Positions 17,515 through 27,045 of a stretch of DNA of 64,000 nucleotides are shown one piece after another; position 1 is the first letter of the stretch; every line of letters begins with the position of its first letter. The position numbers and the translations under genes are program-made. The notes below the pieces were generated by a model. The model did not search any database. It saw only the letters and a list, made by a program, of their open reading frames with translations, and had not been told where the DNA came from. Source of the stretch: Litorivita sp050633545 (GTDB lineage: Bacteria; Pseudomonadota; Alphaproteobacteria; Rhodobacterales; Rhodobacteraceae); the NCBI GenBank assembly GCA_050633545.1, contig JBOEGS010000002.1, positions 248,001 to 312,000 on the forward strand, read 5' to 3'.

Positions 17515-20500
17515 ATGAGCTATCTGGGTTTCAGAACGGTGATCGGCAGCGGGCAGGAGATGCTCGATGTGGCGATTTCCGACATCGATGTCCAAGTCAC
17601 CAGCACCGGAGTGTTCGCCTATGCCACCAGCGGCACCAACGGCGGGCTCAGCTCCTATCAACTCAGCGAAGGCAGCGATGCCACCTTGGTCGATGCGGCG
17701 GTATTTTCCACATCCATGGCCGCCGTCGCCGACACGCAAATCACCACCGTCACCCTGTCGGGTCAAAGCTATGTGCTGACCGGCAACGACAGCTCCGGCG
17801 CTTTGGTCGGCCATTATGTCGACGACGCAGGCGCCATCGGCACCGCCACCGCGATCAGCGGCGTGCAGGCCTCCGCCTCGGGGCGGGTGTCGGCCTTTGC
17901 CTCGGTCAATCTGATGGGCGGCGAGTTTTTCTATTTCGCCGAAGAGGGCGGCACGCAGATCCACGCCTACCGCTGGGGGTCGGGCACGGCGCAATATGTC
18001 GCCTCGGCCTCGGCGCAAGATACCGACACCTCCTATATGCAAGACGCCGCCGCCTTGGTGCAGGCCACGGTCGGCGGCAATACCTACCTTTTGGTGGCGT
18101 CGAATTCGGAACATGGCGTCACCTCCTACCGCGTCAATGAACAGACCGGAGATCTGAGCGAAACCATGTCTTTGGGCGCGCAGAACGGATTGGGCGTCAA
18201 CACCCCGACGGCAATGCAAGTGGCGCAGGTGGACGGCGAGACCTATGTGATTTTGGGCGCGGCGGGCAGCCAGTCGATCTCGGTCATGCGGCTCGATGCT
18301 TCGGGCAATCTGGCCCCCGTCGATCATATCCTCGACACGCTCTCGACCCGTTTTGGCGGGCTGACATCGCTGGAGGTGACCACGGTGGACGGGCGCGTTT
18401 ACGTGCTGGCGGGCGGGGCCGATGACGGGATCTCGCTCTTTACCTTGCTGCCGGGCGGGCGGCTGGTGCATCTGCAATCCATCGAGGACACGATGGCGAT
18501 GGGCTTGCAAAACATCGAGGCGCTGTCGCTGAGCTCGGTGGGCGGCGAGATGATCGTCATGGCCGCCTCGCAATCCGAAGCGGGGCTGACGCAGCTTGCC
18601 ATGAGCACCAGCGCGCAGGGCCAGACCCTTTCGGGCACCAGCGGCGGCGCGACCCAAAACGGCACCTCGGGCGACGATATCATCATGGGATACGGCGGCA
18701 ACGACAGCCTCTCGGGCGGCGCGGGCAACGATATTTTGGTCGATGGCGATGGCGAGGACACGCTGCGCGGCGGCGCGGGGGCCGATATTTTCATCCTCGA
18801 ATATGACCAAGCCACCGATACGATCATGGATTTTGAAAGAGGCGTGGACCGCTTTGACCTGAGCGCCTTTCCGATGCTCTATTCGACCCAGCAGATCACC
18901 TTGCTCAGCACCTCTTGGGGCGCGCGCGTCAGCTATCGCAACGAGGTGATCGACGTCTATGCGGCCAGCGGCGGCTATCTGAGCATGACCGATCTGTTCG
19001 GCTATGAAATCACCGGCCCGAACCGCCCGATGATGTTGGTGCGCGTGCCGATGCGCGGCACCGATGGCGATGACGTGATGACCGGCGAAAGCACCGCCGA
19101 CGAAATCTATGCCCTCGGCAGCCACGATTACGTCGACGGGCGCGGCGGCGATGACAGCATTTTCGGCGGCGACGGGCGCGACACGCTGCTGGGCGGCGAT
19201 GGCAATGACACGCTGCTGGGCGAGATCGGCGACGACAGCCTGCTCGGCGCGGCGGGCAATGACCGCATCATCGGCGGCGCGGGCGCCGATACGGCGATGG
19301 GCGGCGGCGGCAACGACCATATCAGCGGCGGCTGGGGCAACGACAGCCTGCTCGGCGAGGAGGGCCATGACGCGCTCTATGGGGATTTGGGCGATGATTA
19401 TATCGACGGCGGCGACGGGCATGACACGATCGTCGGCGCCGATGGTAATGATCTTTTGTTCGGGCTGACCGGCCGCGATATAATGACCGGAGGCGTGGGC
19501 AATGACACGATTTTCGGCGGCTCCGATAGCGACGATATCGATGGCGGCGCGGGCGACGACAGCATCGATGGCGGCTCGTGGGGCGATACGATCCGCGGCG
19601 GCGATGGCAATGACACGGTGATCGGCGGGCTGGGCACCGATGAGGTCTGGCTTGGCAATGGCAACGACCGCTTTATCGACGAGGCGCAAACCGACGCCAA
19701 TGGCGCAGACACAATCTATGGCGGCGATGGCGATGATACGATCATCGCTTTGGGCGGTCATGACGTGGCCTATGGCGGGCGCGGGCGCGATTCCATCGAG
19801 GGCGGTTTGGGCGGTGATCACCTTTATGGCGGCAATGGCGGCGACACGCTGCGCGGCAATGGCGGCAAAGACAGCCTTGTCGGCGAGGACGGACATGACC
19901 TGATCGATGGTGGCGATCAACCCGACACAATCCGCGCCGGCACCGGCGACGATACGGTCTATGGCGGCATGGGGCGCGACGACATCCGGCTCGACGCCGG
20001 CCATGACCTGTTTGAGGACCATGACGAAGACGGCGCAGGCGGGGCCGATACGGTTTATGGCGGCGATGGCAATGACACGCTCAACGGCAGGGGCGGCAAT
20101 GACCTGCTGAGCGGCGGCACGGGATTTGACGTGATCTTTGGCGGCATCGGCGATGATACGATCACCGGCGGGGGCGCGGATGACACGCTCGACGGGGCGG
20201 CGGGCGACGACCATATGACCGGCGGCGATGACAATGACCATATCTATGGCGGCTGGGGCAACGACAGCCTTTACGGCTCGGACGGCGAGGATTCGCTTTA
20301 TGGCAACAGGGACGACGACCTGATCTATGGCGGCGATATGAACGACAGGCTGTTCGGCGATGCGGGGCGCGACACGCTGTTTGGCGGCCATGGCAACGAC
20401 ACATTGAACGGCGGCGATGAGGCCGATTACCTCGACGGCGGCGAGGGCGCGGACCGGATCAATGCGGGCAATGGCGCGGATGATCTGATCGGCGGGGCGG

Positions 20501-21186
20501 GCAATGACACGCTGTTCGGCCAAGAGGGCGCCGACACGATCGATGGCGGCAGCGGCTATGACTGGATCTATGGCGGCGCGGGCAATGATGTGGTCACCGC
20601 AGGGGCGGGGCGCGACCGCGTCTATCTTGATGATGGCGACGACATCTTTATCGACAGCGCGCAAAACGACGTGCATGGCGCCGATCACGTCGAGGGCGGC
20701 AACGGCAATGACACGATTGGCGGCGGCGGCGGCAATGACACGCTCAAAGGCGGCGATGATGATGATGTCATCACCGGCGGCCTTGGCAACGACGAATTGA
20801 TCGGCGGCCAAGGCAACGACCATATGCGCGGCAACGAGGACCACGACCTCCTCTATGGCTATGGCGGCAATGACAGCATCCACGGCGATGGCGGCAACGA
20901 CACAATCGAGGGCGGTTTTGGCAATGACGCGCTGTCGGGCGGCACGGGCGATGATGTTTTTGTCTTTGCCGCTGGCCACGGCGACGACACGATCCGCGAT
21001 TTCGACACCGGCGCCGATATCTTGCGTTTCCTCGCCGAGGGCGACCCCGATGCGCCTGCCTCGCGCAATGACCTCACCCTCGTCTATAGCAACGGCGATA
21101 CCCTGCTGAGCAGCGATTTCGGCACCATCGTGATCGAGGATACCATGCCTTGGCTGATCAGCGTGGCGAACCTTGAATTCTACTGA
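17515..21186 (+). CDS. Large RTX calcium-binding protein with N-terminal propeller-like repeats
   Basis: A 1223-residue secreted-type protein. Residues 1 to about 380 hold repeating units of VDGRVYVLAGGADDGISLFT type, each ending in a short hydrophobic strand, suggestive of a beta-propeller. From about residue 390 to the end come dense RTX nonapeptides (GGxGxDxhx, such as GGAGNDILVDGDGEDTLRGG), broken twice by non-repeat segments. The last 100 residues contain DTIRDFDTGADILRF and a hydrophobic end, typical of a type I secretion signal. There is no N-terminal signal peptide. ATG 17515 was chosen; a GTG five codons upstream is open. No T1SS genes lie nearby. Confidence 0.85.
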   Translation: MSYLGFRTVIGSGQEMLDVAISDIDVQVTSTGVFAYATSGTNGGLSSYQLSEGSDATLVDAAVFSTSMAAVADTQITTVTLSGQSYVLTGNDSSGALVGHYVDDAGAIGTATAISGVQASASGRVSAFASVNLMGGEFFYFAEEGGTQIHAYRWGSGTAQYVASASAQDTDTSYMQDAAALVQATVGGNTYLLVASNSEHGVTSYRVNEQTGDLSETMSLGAQNGLGVNTPTAMQVAQVDGETYVILGAAGSQSISVMRLDASGNLAPVDHILDTLSTRFGGLTSLEVTTVDGRVYVLAGGADDGISLFTLLPGGRLVHLQSIEDTMAMGLQNIEALSLSSVGGEMIVMAASQSEAGLTQLAMSTSAQGQTLSGTSGGATQNGTSGDDIIMGYGGNDSLSGGAGNDILVDGDGEDTLRGGAGADIFILEYDQATDTIMDFERGVDRFDLSAFPMLYSTQQITLLSTSWGARVSYRNEVIDVYAASGGYLSMTDLFGYEITGPNRPMMLVRVPMRGTDGDDVMTGESTADEIYALGSHDYVDGRGGDDSIFGGDGRDTLLGGDGNDTLLGEIGDDSLLGAAGNDRIIGGAGADTAMGGGGNDHISGGWGNDSLLGEEGHDALYGDLGDDYIDGGDGHDTIVGADGNDLLFGLTGRDIMTGGVGNDTIFGGSDSDDIDGGAGDDSIDGGSWGDTIRGGDGNDTVIGGLGTDEVWLGNGNDRFIDEAQTDANGADTIYGGDGDDTIIALGGHDVAYGGRGRDSIEGGLGGDHLYGGNGGDTLRGNGGKDSLVGEDGHDLIDGGDQPDTIRAGTGDDTVYGGMGRDDIRLDAGHDLFEDHDEDGAGGADTVYGGDGNDTLNGRGGNDLLSGGTGFDVIFGGIGDDTITGGGADDTLDGAAGDDHMTGGDDNDHIYGGWGNDSLYGSDGEDSLYGNRDDDLIYGGDMNDRLFGDAGRDTLFGGHGNDTLNGGDEADYLDGGEGADRINAGNGADDLIGGAGNDTLFGQEGADTIDGGSGYDWIYGGAGNDVVTAGAGRDRVYLDDGDDIFIDSAQNDVHGADHVEGGNGNDTIGGGGGNDTLKGGDDDDVITGGLGNDELIGGQGNDHMRGNEDHDLLYGYGGNDSIHGDGGNDTIEGGFGNDALSGGTGDDVFVFAAGHGDDTIRDFDTGADILRFLAEGDPDAPASRNDLTLVYSNGDTLLSSDFGTIVIEDTMPWLISVANLEFY

Positions 21187-21222
21187 CCCGCCGCGACCGC
21201 GCAAGGCCGGAGCGATGCAAAA

Positions 21223-21256
21223 CGGGCGCCCGAAACCGATGCGCCCGCCCCCTGTT
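21223..21256. terminator. Hairpin between convergent RTX genes
   Basis: The inverted repeat CGGGCGC (21223-21229) and GCGCCCG (21241-21247), flanked by A-rich and T-rich bases (CTGTTTCTT on the right), lies in the 91-bp gap between two convergent long genes. A bidirectional terminator is the natural reading, though the stem is short. Confidence 0.5.
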
Positions 21257-21277
21257 TCTTACCGGATTTGAACCCGA

Positions 21278-24214
21278 TCAGTAGCTGAAATCAATCGCCG
21301 CCGCGAGGCCGGTATTGTCGACCATCCCCTCAAAGACGATCGAGGTCGCAGCGTTGAAGTAAAGCTCGTAGCCCTCGGTCACATAGCCGCCGTAAGTATC
21401 GACAACCTGCTGACCGGTGAAGGTCACGCCACCCCACGGCGCCGAGATGATCGCCATGATATCCTCGCTCGCATCGAAATCGGTGATCACGTCATTGCCG
21501 CTCTCGAACACAAAGGTATCGGCATCAAGCCCGCCAAAATAGCGGTCATCGCCCGCGCCGCCCGCAAGCGTGTCATTGCCATTCGACCCGTGCAGGAAAT
21601 CGTCGCCCAACATACCAAAGACGAGGTCTTGGCCATAGCCGCCATATAGACGGTCGTTGCCTTCGTCGCCCACGATGGAATCGTCGCCGCCTTCGCCGCG
21701 CAGCGTGTCCCAACCGGTGCCGCCGACCAAAAGGTCATTGTCCAGACCGCCATTGATGAAATCGGGATCGCCGCCGCCATAGAACGAGTCCGCACCGGTC
21801 GAGCCATAGATCGTATCGCGGCCCATTCCGGCGTAAACCGTATCATTGCCGCCATTGCTGCCGTCGGTGTCGTTGAACAGATCGTCGCCGAAAGCCATCT
21901 CGACATAGTCGTTGCCTTGGTGGCCGAACACGGTGTCATTGCCGTTACCGGCATAGATTTCATCGTCGCCGTAACCGGCATAAAAGCGGTCATTGCCGTT
22001 CTCGCCGATGAGCACATCATCGCCGTTATGGCCGACCAATGTGTCATTATCCGCGCCGCCGTTGAGCCGGTCATTGCCCTCTTCGCCGGAGAGGAAATCA
22101 TCCCCCGAACCGCCAAAGAGCGTGTCATTGCCCGTGCCGCCCGACAGGGTATCGGCCCCCGCTTCGCCATAGAATTTGTCGTTGCCGCTGGCGCCTTCGA
22201 GGCTGTCGTTGCCAGAGCCGCCATAGATCGTGTCATGGCCAAGCCCGCCGCTTTCGTTTTGGTCATAGAACACATCCGCGCCGTCATTGAGCCACGCCAG
22301 ATCGTCGCCCGCCCCCGCGCGCAATGTGTCATTGCCGTTGCCGCCGACCGAGGTGTCATTGTCATCGCCGCTGCGCAGGTCGTCATGACCCTCGCCGCCG
22401 ATCAAACGGTCACGCCCCTTGTCGCCATTGAGCGTATCATTGCCCAATCCGCCCTCGAGCGTATCATTGCCCGCCGCGCCATTGAGGAAATCATCGCCGC
22501 GCATCCCGAGCATCTGGTTGGCCAACCAATTGCCCTGCACCGTATCATTGCCGTCGCCGGTGACGAAATGCTCGATCCGGCCCGCGCCGTCATAGGTCGC
22601 CCAGACCGCGCCATCGACGCTAAAGCCCGCCGTGCCCGCCGCCACAAAAGCCACATCGCCGGTGATGGCCGCAAGGTTGAGCCATTGCACGCCGCCGGTG
22701 GCCACCACCGTCGAGGCGCGCGAAATCTCGTCGGCGCGATAGGTGAGGTAATCTTCGGTGAAGTGAAAGACTTTGTCGTCGCTCGCCGCACTGCCGTAGA
22801 AATCGAGGGTGAAATCCGACAAGCTGCCGGTATCGCCCGACGCGGTGTCTTCGATCTCGACGGTCCATGTCCCGTCGGAATAGGATCCGCGCACCACATC
22901 GACGCCGTAGGTATAGCTGCCTGCGAGGAAATCACTGCTGCCATCATGGTTGAGCAAGACATAGCGCGTCCCGTCAGGGCCGACCAATGTCATCTGGATA
23001 TCGCTCATATAGGTGTGCGACACGGTGATGCGCGCATCGATATGTTCGACCACCATGCCCAAACTCGCCGCCTGCGAGATCGACACCGTGTCATTGTCCA
23101 AAATCGAGACCGCCGCGCCGGAATAATCAAGCGTGCCGGACACCTCATTGGCCGAGGTTTGCGCCGCGCCGAACCGCGACCAGACTTCCGCCATCCGCAC
23201 CGCGGCAAAGGCATCGACCATGCCAAAACCGTAAGAGACGTTGAATGTGCGCCCGCCGCCGTTCCAGTCGTCGGCGCCATTGGCAAACCATGCGCCCTCT
23301 TCGTAAGACGTCGCCGCCGCGCCATAGCTCGATCCGGTATGCGCCGCCGAAACCGACAGGATTTCTTGCACATCACGCCAGCCAAGGCCCGCGTTGGCCT
23401 CCATCATCAAGGCCGCCACGCCCGCAACCACCGGCGTTGCCGCCGAGGTGCCGCCGAAATCATTGGCGTAATCGGTGCCGCTATAGCCGAAAAAGCTGGT
23501 CATATCGGTGGTGTATTGCGCCGCGGGCGCCGCGATCAGGATATTCGTGCCCCAGTTGGAGTAATCCGCGGCGATCCCGCCCGCGCCCGTCGCCGCCACG
23601 GTGACGGCGAAGCGGGTGTTGTTCATCCCGTCGCCCTGCGCATTGCCCATGATGCCGGAGGCTTCGAGCGAGGAATTGTGATTCTCGTTGCCCGCCGCTT
23701 TGAAATTGACCGTGCCAAGCCCGCCGCGCCCCGAGGCGGCCGCAACCCCGAAATGCAACGCCTCTTGGTAGGTATAGCCGCTGCTGTCGCCGACATCATT
23801 GTCGCTGCCAAAGGTCGGGGTATAGCCCCAGCTGTGGTTGGTGACGTCGAAATTCGCCATCCAGTCGTAGGCATCGAGGGTCTGGGTGGAATTGAGATCT
23901 TGCAACAGATCGACGCCGGTGACCGTGGCATCAAAGGCAACGCCGACCACGCCAACCCCGTTGTTTTCCGCCGCGATGATCCCCGCCACCGCCGTGCCAT
24001 GGCCGTTGGCGGCGCCGTTCGGCTCGCCATCATCACCGGGGAAAAGCAGCGCGGAATCGTAATTGTCATCAAGGTCCGGATGCGCCGATTCGACGCCTTC
24101 GTCGTAGACCCCAACCGCGATCCCCTCGCCAGTGTAATCATCCCAGATGGTTTCGATGTCGCCAATCAAGGTGAAGTGCCATTGAGAGCTGTAAAGTGGA
24201 TCGTTCGGTTGCAT
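21278..24214 (-). CDS. RTX subtilisin-family protease with P-domain
   Basis: A 978-residue S8 serine protease. The triad is visible: Asp38 (VYDEGVESAHPDL), His72 (NGHGTAVAGI) and Ser257 (FGGTSAATPVVAG), with oxyanion Asn176 (AAGNENH). A kexin-like P/proprotein-convertase domain follows (ITVSHTYMSDIQMTLVGPDG and GTWTVEIEDTASGDTGSL), then RTX repeats from about residue 580 and a C-terminal ITDFDASEDIMAI segment. There is no signal peptide and no prodomain before the catalytic core, so type I secretion is inferred. It converges on the other RTX gene. Confidence 0.9.
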   Translation of the reverse strand: MQPNDPLYSSQWHFTLIGDIETIWDDYTGEGIAVGVYDEGVESAHPDLDDNYDSALLFPGDDGEPNGAANGHGTAVAGIIAAENNGVGVVGVAFDATVTGVDLLQDLNSTQTLDAYDWMANFDVTNHSWGYTPTFGSDNDVGDSSGYTYQEALHFGVAAASGRGGLGTVNFKAAGNENHNSSLEASGIMGNAQGDGMNNTRFAVTVAATGAGGIAADYSNWGTNILIAAPAAQYTTDMTSFFGYSGTDYANDFGGTSAATPVVAGVAALMMEANAGLGWRDVQEILSVSAAHTGSSYGAAATSYEEGAWFANGADDWNGGGRTFNVSYGFGMVDAFAAVRMAEVWSRFGAAQTSANEVSGTLDYSGAAVSILDNDTVSISQAASLGMVVEHIDARITVSHTYMSDIQMTLVGPDGTRYVLLNHDGSSDFLAGSYTYGVDVVRGSYSDGTWTVEIEDTASGDTGSLSDFTLDFYGSAASDDKVFHFTEDYLTYRADEISRASTVVATGGVQWLNLAAITGDVAFVAAGTAGFSVDGAVWATYDGAGRIEHFVTGDGNDTVQGNWLANQMLGMRGDDFLNGAAGNDTLEGGLGNDTLNGDKGRDRLIGGEGHDDLRSGDDNDTSVGGNGNDTLRAGAGDDLAWLNDGADVFYDQNESGGLGHDTIYGGSGNDSLEGASGNDKFYGEAGADTLSGGTGNDTLFGGSGDDFLSGEEGNDRLNGGADNDTLVGHNGDDVLIGENGNDRFYAGYGDDEIYAGNGNDTVFGHQGNDYVEMAFGDDLFNDTDGSNGGNDTVYAGMGRDTIYGSTGADSFYGGGDPDFINGGLDNDLLVGGTGWDTLRGEGGDDSIVGDEGNDRLYGGYGQDLVFGMLGDDFLHGSNGNDTLAGGAGDDRYFGGLDADTFVFESGNDVITDFDASEDIMAIISAPWGGVTFTGQQVVDTYGGYVTEGYELYFNAATSIVFEGMVDNTGLAAAIDFSY

Positions 24215-24539
24215 GAAATTCCTCGTCGATATTATCCCCGAAGGGCGCAGCCTAAACGCGCGCCTTCCGGCCTACAATAAGCCCCGATTTGGCCTAAACT
24301 TTTCTTAAGGCATTTTCGTGTCAAATTCAGGGGGAAAATACGGCCAAGCCATCTCACACCTTTGTTATCGCTCCTGTTCTGCGCGGCCCTTTGCGCGGCG
24401 CCGCCCGCCGCGCCGCCGCGCCTAGGCCTGCAGGCGGATGGGCCCTTGCCTGCAGGCCCATGGCGCTTTGCTTGAATTCACCCGCCCCCCATGGGACACA
24501 TAGGCACGCCCCAATCACGGGCCAAAACGGGAAAAAGCG
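24215..24539. other. Intergenic region between divergent RTX protease and glf
   Basis: About 325 bp without a supportable gene. It must hold the promoters of the RTX protease (minus) and glf (plus). An inverted repeat with 11-bp arms (GGCCTGCAGGC at 24425-24435 and GCCTGCAGGCC at 24448-24458) lies about 80 bp before glf. Each arm is itself nearly palindromic, so an operator, or a hairpin in a long glf leader, is possible. Confidence 0.5.
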
Positions 24540-25685
24540 GTGAAGATACTCAACGTAGGTGCGGGATTGTCCGGTGCGGTGATCGGGCGCAAGCTGGCCG
24601 AGGCGGGGCATGAGGTGACCGTCATGGACAGCCGCGACCATATCGGCGGCAATTGCCATACCGCGCGCGACGAGGAGACCGGCGTTTTGGTCCATACCTA
24701 CGGGCCGCATATCTTCCACACCGATGACGAAGAGGTCTGGACCTATGTCAACGGCTTCGCCCGTTTCCGGCCCTTTCAAAACCGCGTCAAAACCACCCTC
24801 CAAGGCGCGGTCTATGCGCTGCCCGTCAATTTGCACACAATCAACCAGTTCTTCGGCAAAACCCTGCGCCCCGAAGAGGCCCGCGCCTTTGTCGCCGCGC
24901 AGGCAGACACCGCGATCACCGATCCGCAAAACTTCGAAGAGCAGGCGCTGATGACGGTCGGCCCGCAGCTTTATGAGGCGTTTTTCAAAGGCTACACAGT
25001 CAAACAATGGGGGCTTGCGCCGCATCTGTTGCCCGCCTCGATCCTCAAACGCCTGCCGCTGCGCTTCACCTATGACGACAATTATTTCTTCCATAAATTC
25101 CAAGGCATGCCCGAAGAAGGCTATAGCCCGATGATTGCCGCGATCCTTGACCATCCGCGCATCACCCTCGCCCTTGGACGCAGCTTTGCCGCCCCCGACG
25201 CCGAAGCTTTTGACCATGTGTTTTTCTCCGGCCCGCTCGACAGCTATTTCGACTATGAACTGGGGCGTTTGGGCTATCGCACCTTGGATTTCGAACGCTT
25301 TACCGCCGAGGGCGATTACCAAGGCTGTGCGGTGATGAACTATGGCGACCGCGATGTGCCCTATACGCGCATCACCGAACACAAACATTTCGCGCCGTGG
25401 GAAACCCATAGCCGCAGCCTGTGCTACCGCGAATATTCGCGCGCCGCCGAGCCGCAAGACATCCCCTATTATCCGGTCCGCTTGGCCGATGAGAAGGCGC
25501 TGCTCGCCCGCTATGTCGCGCTGGCGCAAAACACCCCTGCGGTGACCTTTGTCGGGCGCCTTGGCACCTATCGCTATCTGGATATGGATGTCACCATCCG
25601 CGAGGCCTTGGACACCGCCGAGATGTTTTTGCAGGCCGATCAGGACGGGCGCGCCATGCCCGCCTTTGCCGTCTCGCCGCTCTGA
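24540..25685 (+). CDS. glf: UDP-galactopyranose mutase
   Basis: Flavoenzyme that converts UDP-galactopyranose to UDP-galactofuranose, 381 residues. The N-terminal FAD-binding Rossmann motif is VGAGLSGAVIGRKLAEAGHE, with SRDHIGGNCHT next. The family signatures YGPHIFHTDDEEVW and FFKGYTVKQWG are present, and the C-terminal RLGTYRYLDMDVTIREAL is the second FAD contact. The start is GTG. It is separated from the galactofuranosyltransferase-like gene by the RTX genes. It converges with trhO. Confidence 0.95.
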   Translation: MKILNVGAGLSGAVIGRKLAEAGHEVTVMDSRDHIGGNCHTARDEETGVLVHTYGPHIFHTDDEEVWTYVNGFARFRPFQNRVKTTLQGAVYALPVNLHTINQFFGKTLRPEEARAFVAAQADTAITDPQNFEEQALMTVGPQLYEAFFKGYTVKQWGLAPHLLPASILKRLPLRFTYDDNYFFHKFQGMPEEGYSPMIAAILDHPRITLALGRSFAAPDAEAFDHVFFSGPLDSYFDYELGRLGYRTLDFERFTAEGDYQGCAVMNYGDRDVPYTRITEHKHFAPWETHSRSLCYREYSRAAEPQDIPYYPVRLADEKALLARYVALAQNTPAVTFVGRLGTYRYLDMDVTIREALDTAEMFLQADQDGRAMPAFAVSPL

Positions 25686-25763
25686 CCGCAGCCGCGCTCA
25701 GGCGGGCCGCGCCAGATTGGCCCGCGACGGTGGCAGGTTACGCCGCCAGATTACGCCGTCAGA

Positions 25764-26681
25764 TTACGCCGAAGGCGCGTGACCCAAATGCGTCTCGCCG
25801 CGCAGGCGGGCCAATTCGATCTGCTTTTGCCGCTCGCGAAACCGCGTTTTGTCGGCCTCGGAGGTCTGGTCGATACATTGGTGGCATGACACGCCCTGCT
25901 CGTATTGGGCGCGCGTCTTATCCTCGGGCAGGATCGGACGGCGGCAGGCATGGCACAGCTCGTGCGGCCCTTCTTTGAGCCCGTGCCCCACCGAGACCCG
26001 CCCGTCAAAGACGAAACATTCGCCCTCCCACGTGCTTTGCTCTTGCGGCACCTCTTCGAGGTATTTCAAAATCCCGCCCTTGAGGTGATAAACCTCTTCG
26101 ACCCCCTGCTGGAGCAGGTAATTCGTGCTCTTCTCGCAGCGGATACCGCCGGTGCAAAACATCGCCACGCGTTTGTTGTGAAAGCGCTCTTTATTCGCCT
26201 CCCACCACTGCGGGAACTCGCGAAAGCTTTCGGTCTGCGGGTCGATCGCGCCCTCGAATGTGCCGATCGCCACCTCGTAATCATTGCGCGTGTCGATCAC
26301 CGCCACATCGTCAGAGCGGATCAGATCGTTCCATTCGGCAGGCTCGACATAATGGCCGACGCTGGCGCGCGGATCGACATCGGGCTGGCCCATGGTGACG
26401 ATCTCGGCCTTCAGGCGCACCTTCATGCGGCCAAAGGGCTGTTGGGCGGCAAGGCTTTCCTTATGCACCAGATCGCCGCAGCCCGGCAAAGCGCGGATAT
26501 GCGCCAAAATCGCGTCAATTCCGGCGCGCGATCCGGCGATGGTGCCGTTGATCCCCTCATGGGCGATGAGCAAGGAGCCGGTGATCCCTTCGGCGGCGCA
26601 AAGCGCCTTGAGCGGGGCCTGCACAGCCTCGCGGTCGGGGAAACGGGTGAAGTGATAGAGCGCTGCGATAGTATAGGACAT
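25764..26681 (-). CDS. trhO: tRNA uridine-34 hydroxylase TrhO (rhodanese family)
   Basis: Enzyme that hydroxylates U34 of tRNA to 5-hydroxyuridine, 305 residues. The N-terminal acylphosphatase-like domain contains GITGSLLIAHEGINGTIAG. The rhodanese domain has VIDTRNDYEVAIGTFEGAID and the active-site Cys176 in MFCTGGIRCEKS. The C-terminus carries two Cys pairs (CHACRRPI and CHQC) that may bind zinc. The neighbours give no pathway link. Older annotations call this family YceA or a rhodanese-related sulfurtransferase. Confidence 0.93.
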   Translation of the reverse strand: MSYTIAALYHFTRFPDREAVQAPLKALCAAEGITGSLLIAHEGINGTIAGSRAGIDAILAHIRALPGCGDLVHKESLAAQQPFGRMKVRLKAEIVTMGQPDVDPRASVGHYVEPAEWNDLIRSDDVAVIDTRNDYEVAIGTFEGAIDPQTESFREFPQWWEANKERFHNKRVAMFCTGGIRCEKSTNYLLQQGVEEVYHLKGGILKYLEEVPQEQSTWEGECFVFDGRVSVGHGLKEGPHELCHACRRPILPEDKTRAQYEQGVSCHQCIDQTSEADKTRFRERQKQIELARLRGETHLGHAPSA

Positions 26682-26830
26682 GGCGCTCCTTTAGCGCGGG
26701 CGCGCCCCGCCGCGCAAGAGGCAAACCCCATGCCCGCCCCTATAAATAAGGGTATTTGCCATGCAGCTTTTCGCCCCGCACCGCGCGCGCGTCCCGCCCC
26801 CGCCCGCCCCGCGCCCCCGCCCTCAAACAA

Positions 26831-26866
26831 GAAAGGCCCTGCCGGGGGACATCCGGCGGGCCTTTC
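26831..26866 (-). terminator. Terminator-like hairpin upstream of trhO
   Basis: GAAAGGCCCTGCCGG at 26831-26845 pairs with CCGGCGGGCCTTTC at 26853-26866, with one bulge. On the minus strand the stem is followed by TTGTTTG. It would end a leftward transcript before trhO, whose start lies about 150 bp further on. Confidence 0.5.
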
Positions 26867-26879
26867 CAAAAGAGAAATA

Positions 26880-27045
26880 AACATCGCCCTATGCGGGTCG
26901 ATATATCCTCGCGGCGCGCGTATCGCAGAGGGGAGAATGCCCGCAGCGCAACAAGGGTCCAGAGCCAGCAGTCCTACAGTTTTACTGCGCCATTTCATGC
27001 GCCCCGGCTTGGGACCGTTTCGCGGCCGGGCTTGAGAGAGTAACA
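26880..27045 (+). ncRNA. Candidate small structured RNA ahead of a rho-independent terminator
   Basis: No Rfam family is recognised. The segment contains a long-range stem GGTCCAGAGCC (26956-26966) with GGCTTGGGACC (27006-27016), ten of eleven positions paired. Inside are two small hairpins (GCAGT/ACTGC and GCGC/GCGC). It ends at a strong terminator on the plus strand. The 5' end and promoter are not identified, so the extent is a guess. Confidence 0.3.

Noticed and set aside
19000..21000. CRISPR-like or tandem-repeat array
   Set aside because: The short regular repeats are coding RTX nonapeptides with varying codons, not identical direct repeats with unique spacers.
17434..21204. 1256-codon open frame antisense to the RTX gene
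   Set aside because: Its Ile/Val/Ala pattern repeats with the RTX nonapeptides on the plus strand (GGC GGC GAT read backwards). It is an artefact of RTX repeats.
25735..25775. Direct repeat (AGATTACGCCG twice) after glf as an attachment site
   Set aside because: The repeat is only 11 bp, in tandem, with no integrase or tRNA gene nearby; chance slippage is enough.
26880..27045. 4.5S SRP RNA, 6S RNA, RNase P RNA or tmRNA
   Set aside because: I looked for the SRP GGAAGGAAGCAGCC-like loop, the RNase P GAGGAAAGTCC core and the tmRNA ends and found none; 6S could not be confirmed by eye.
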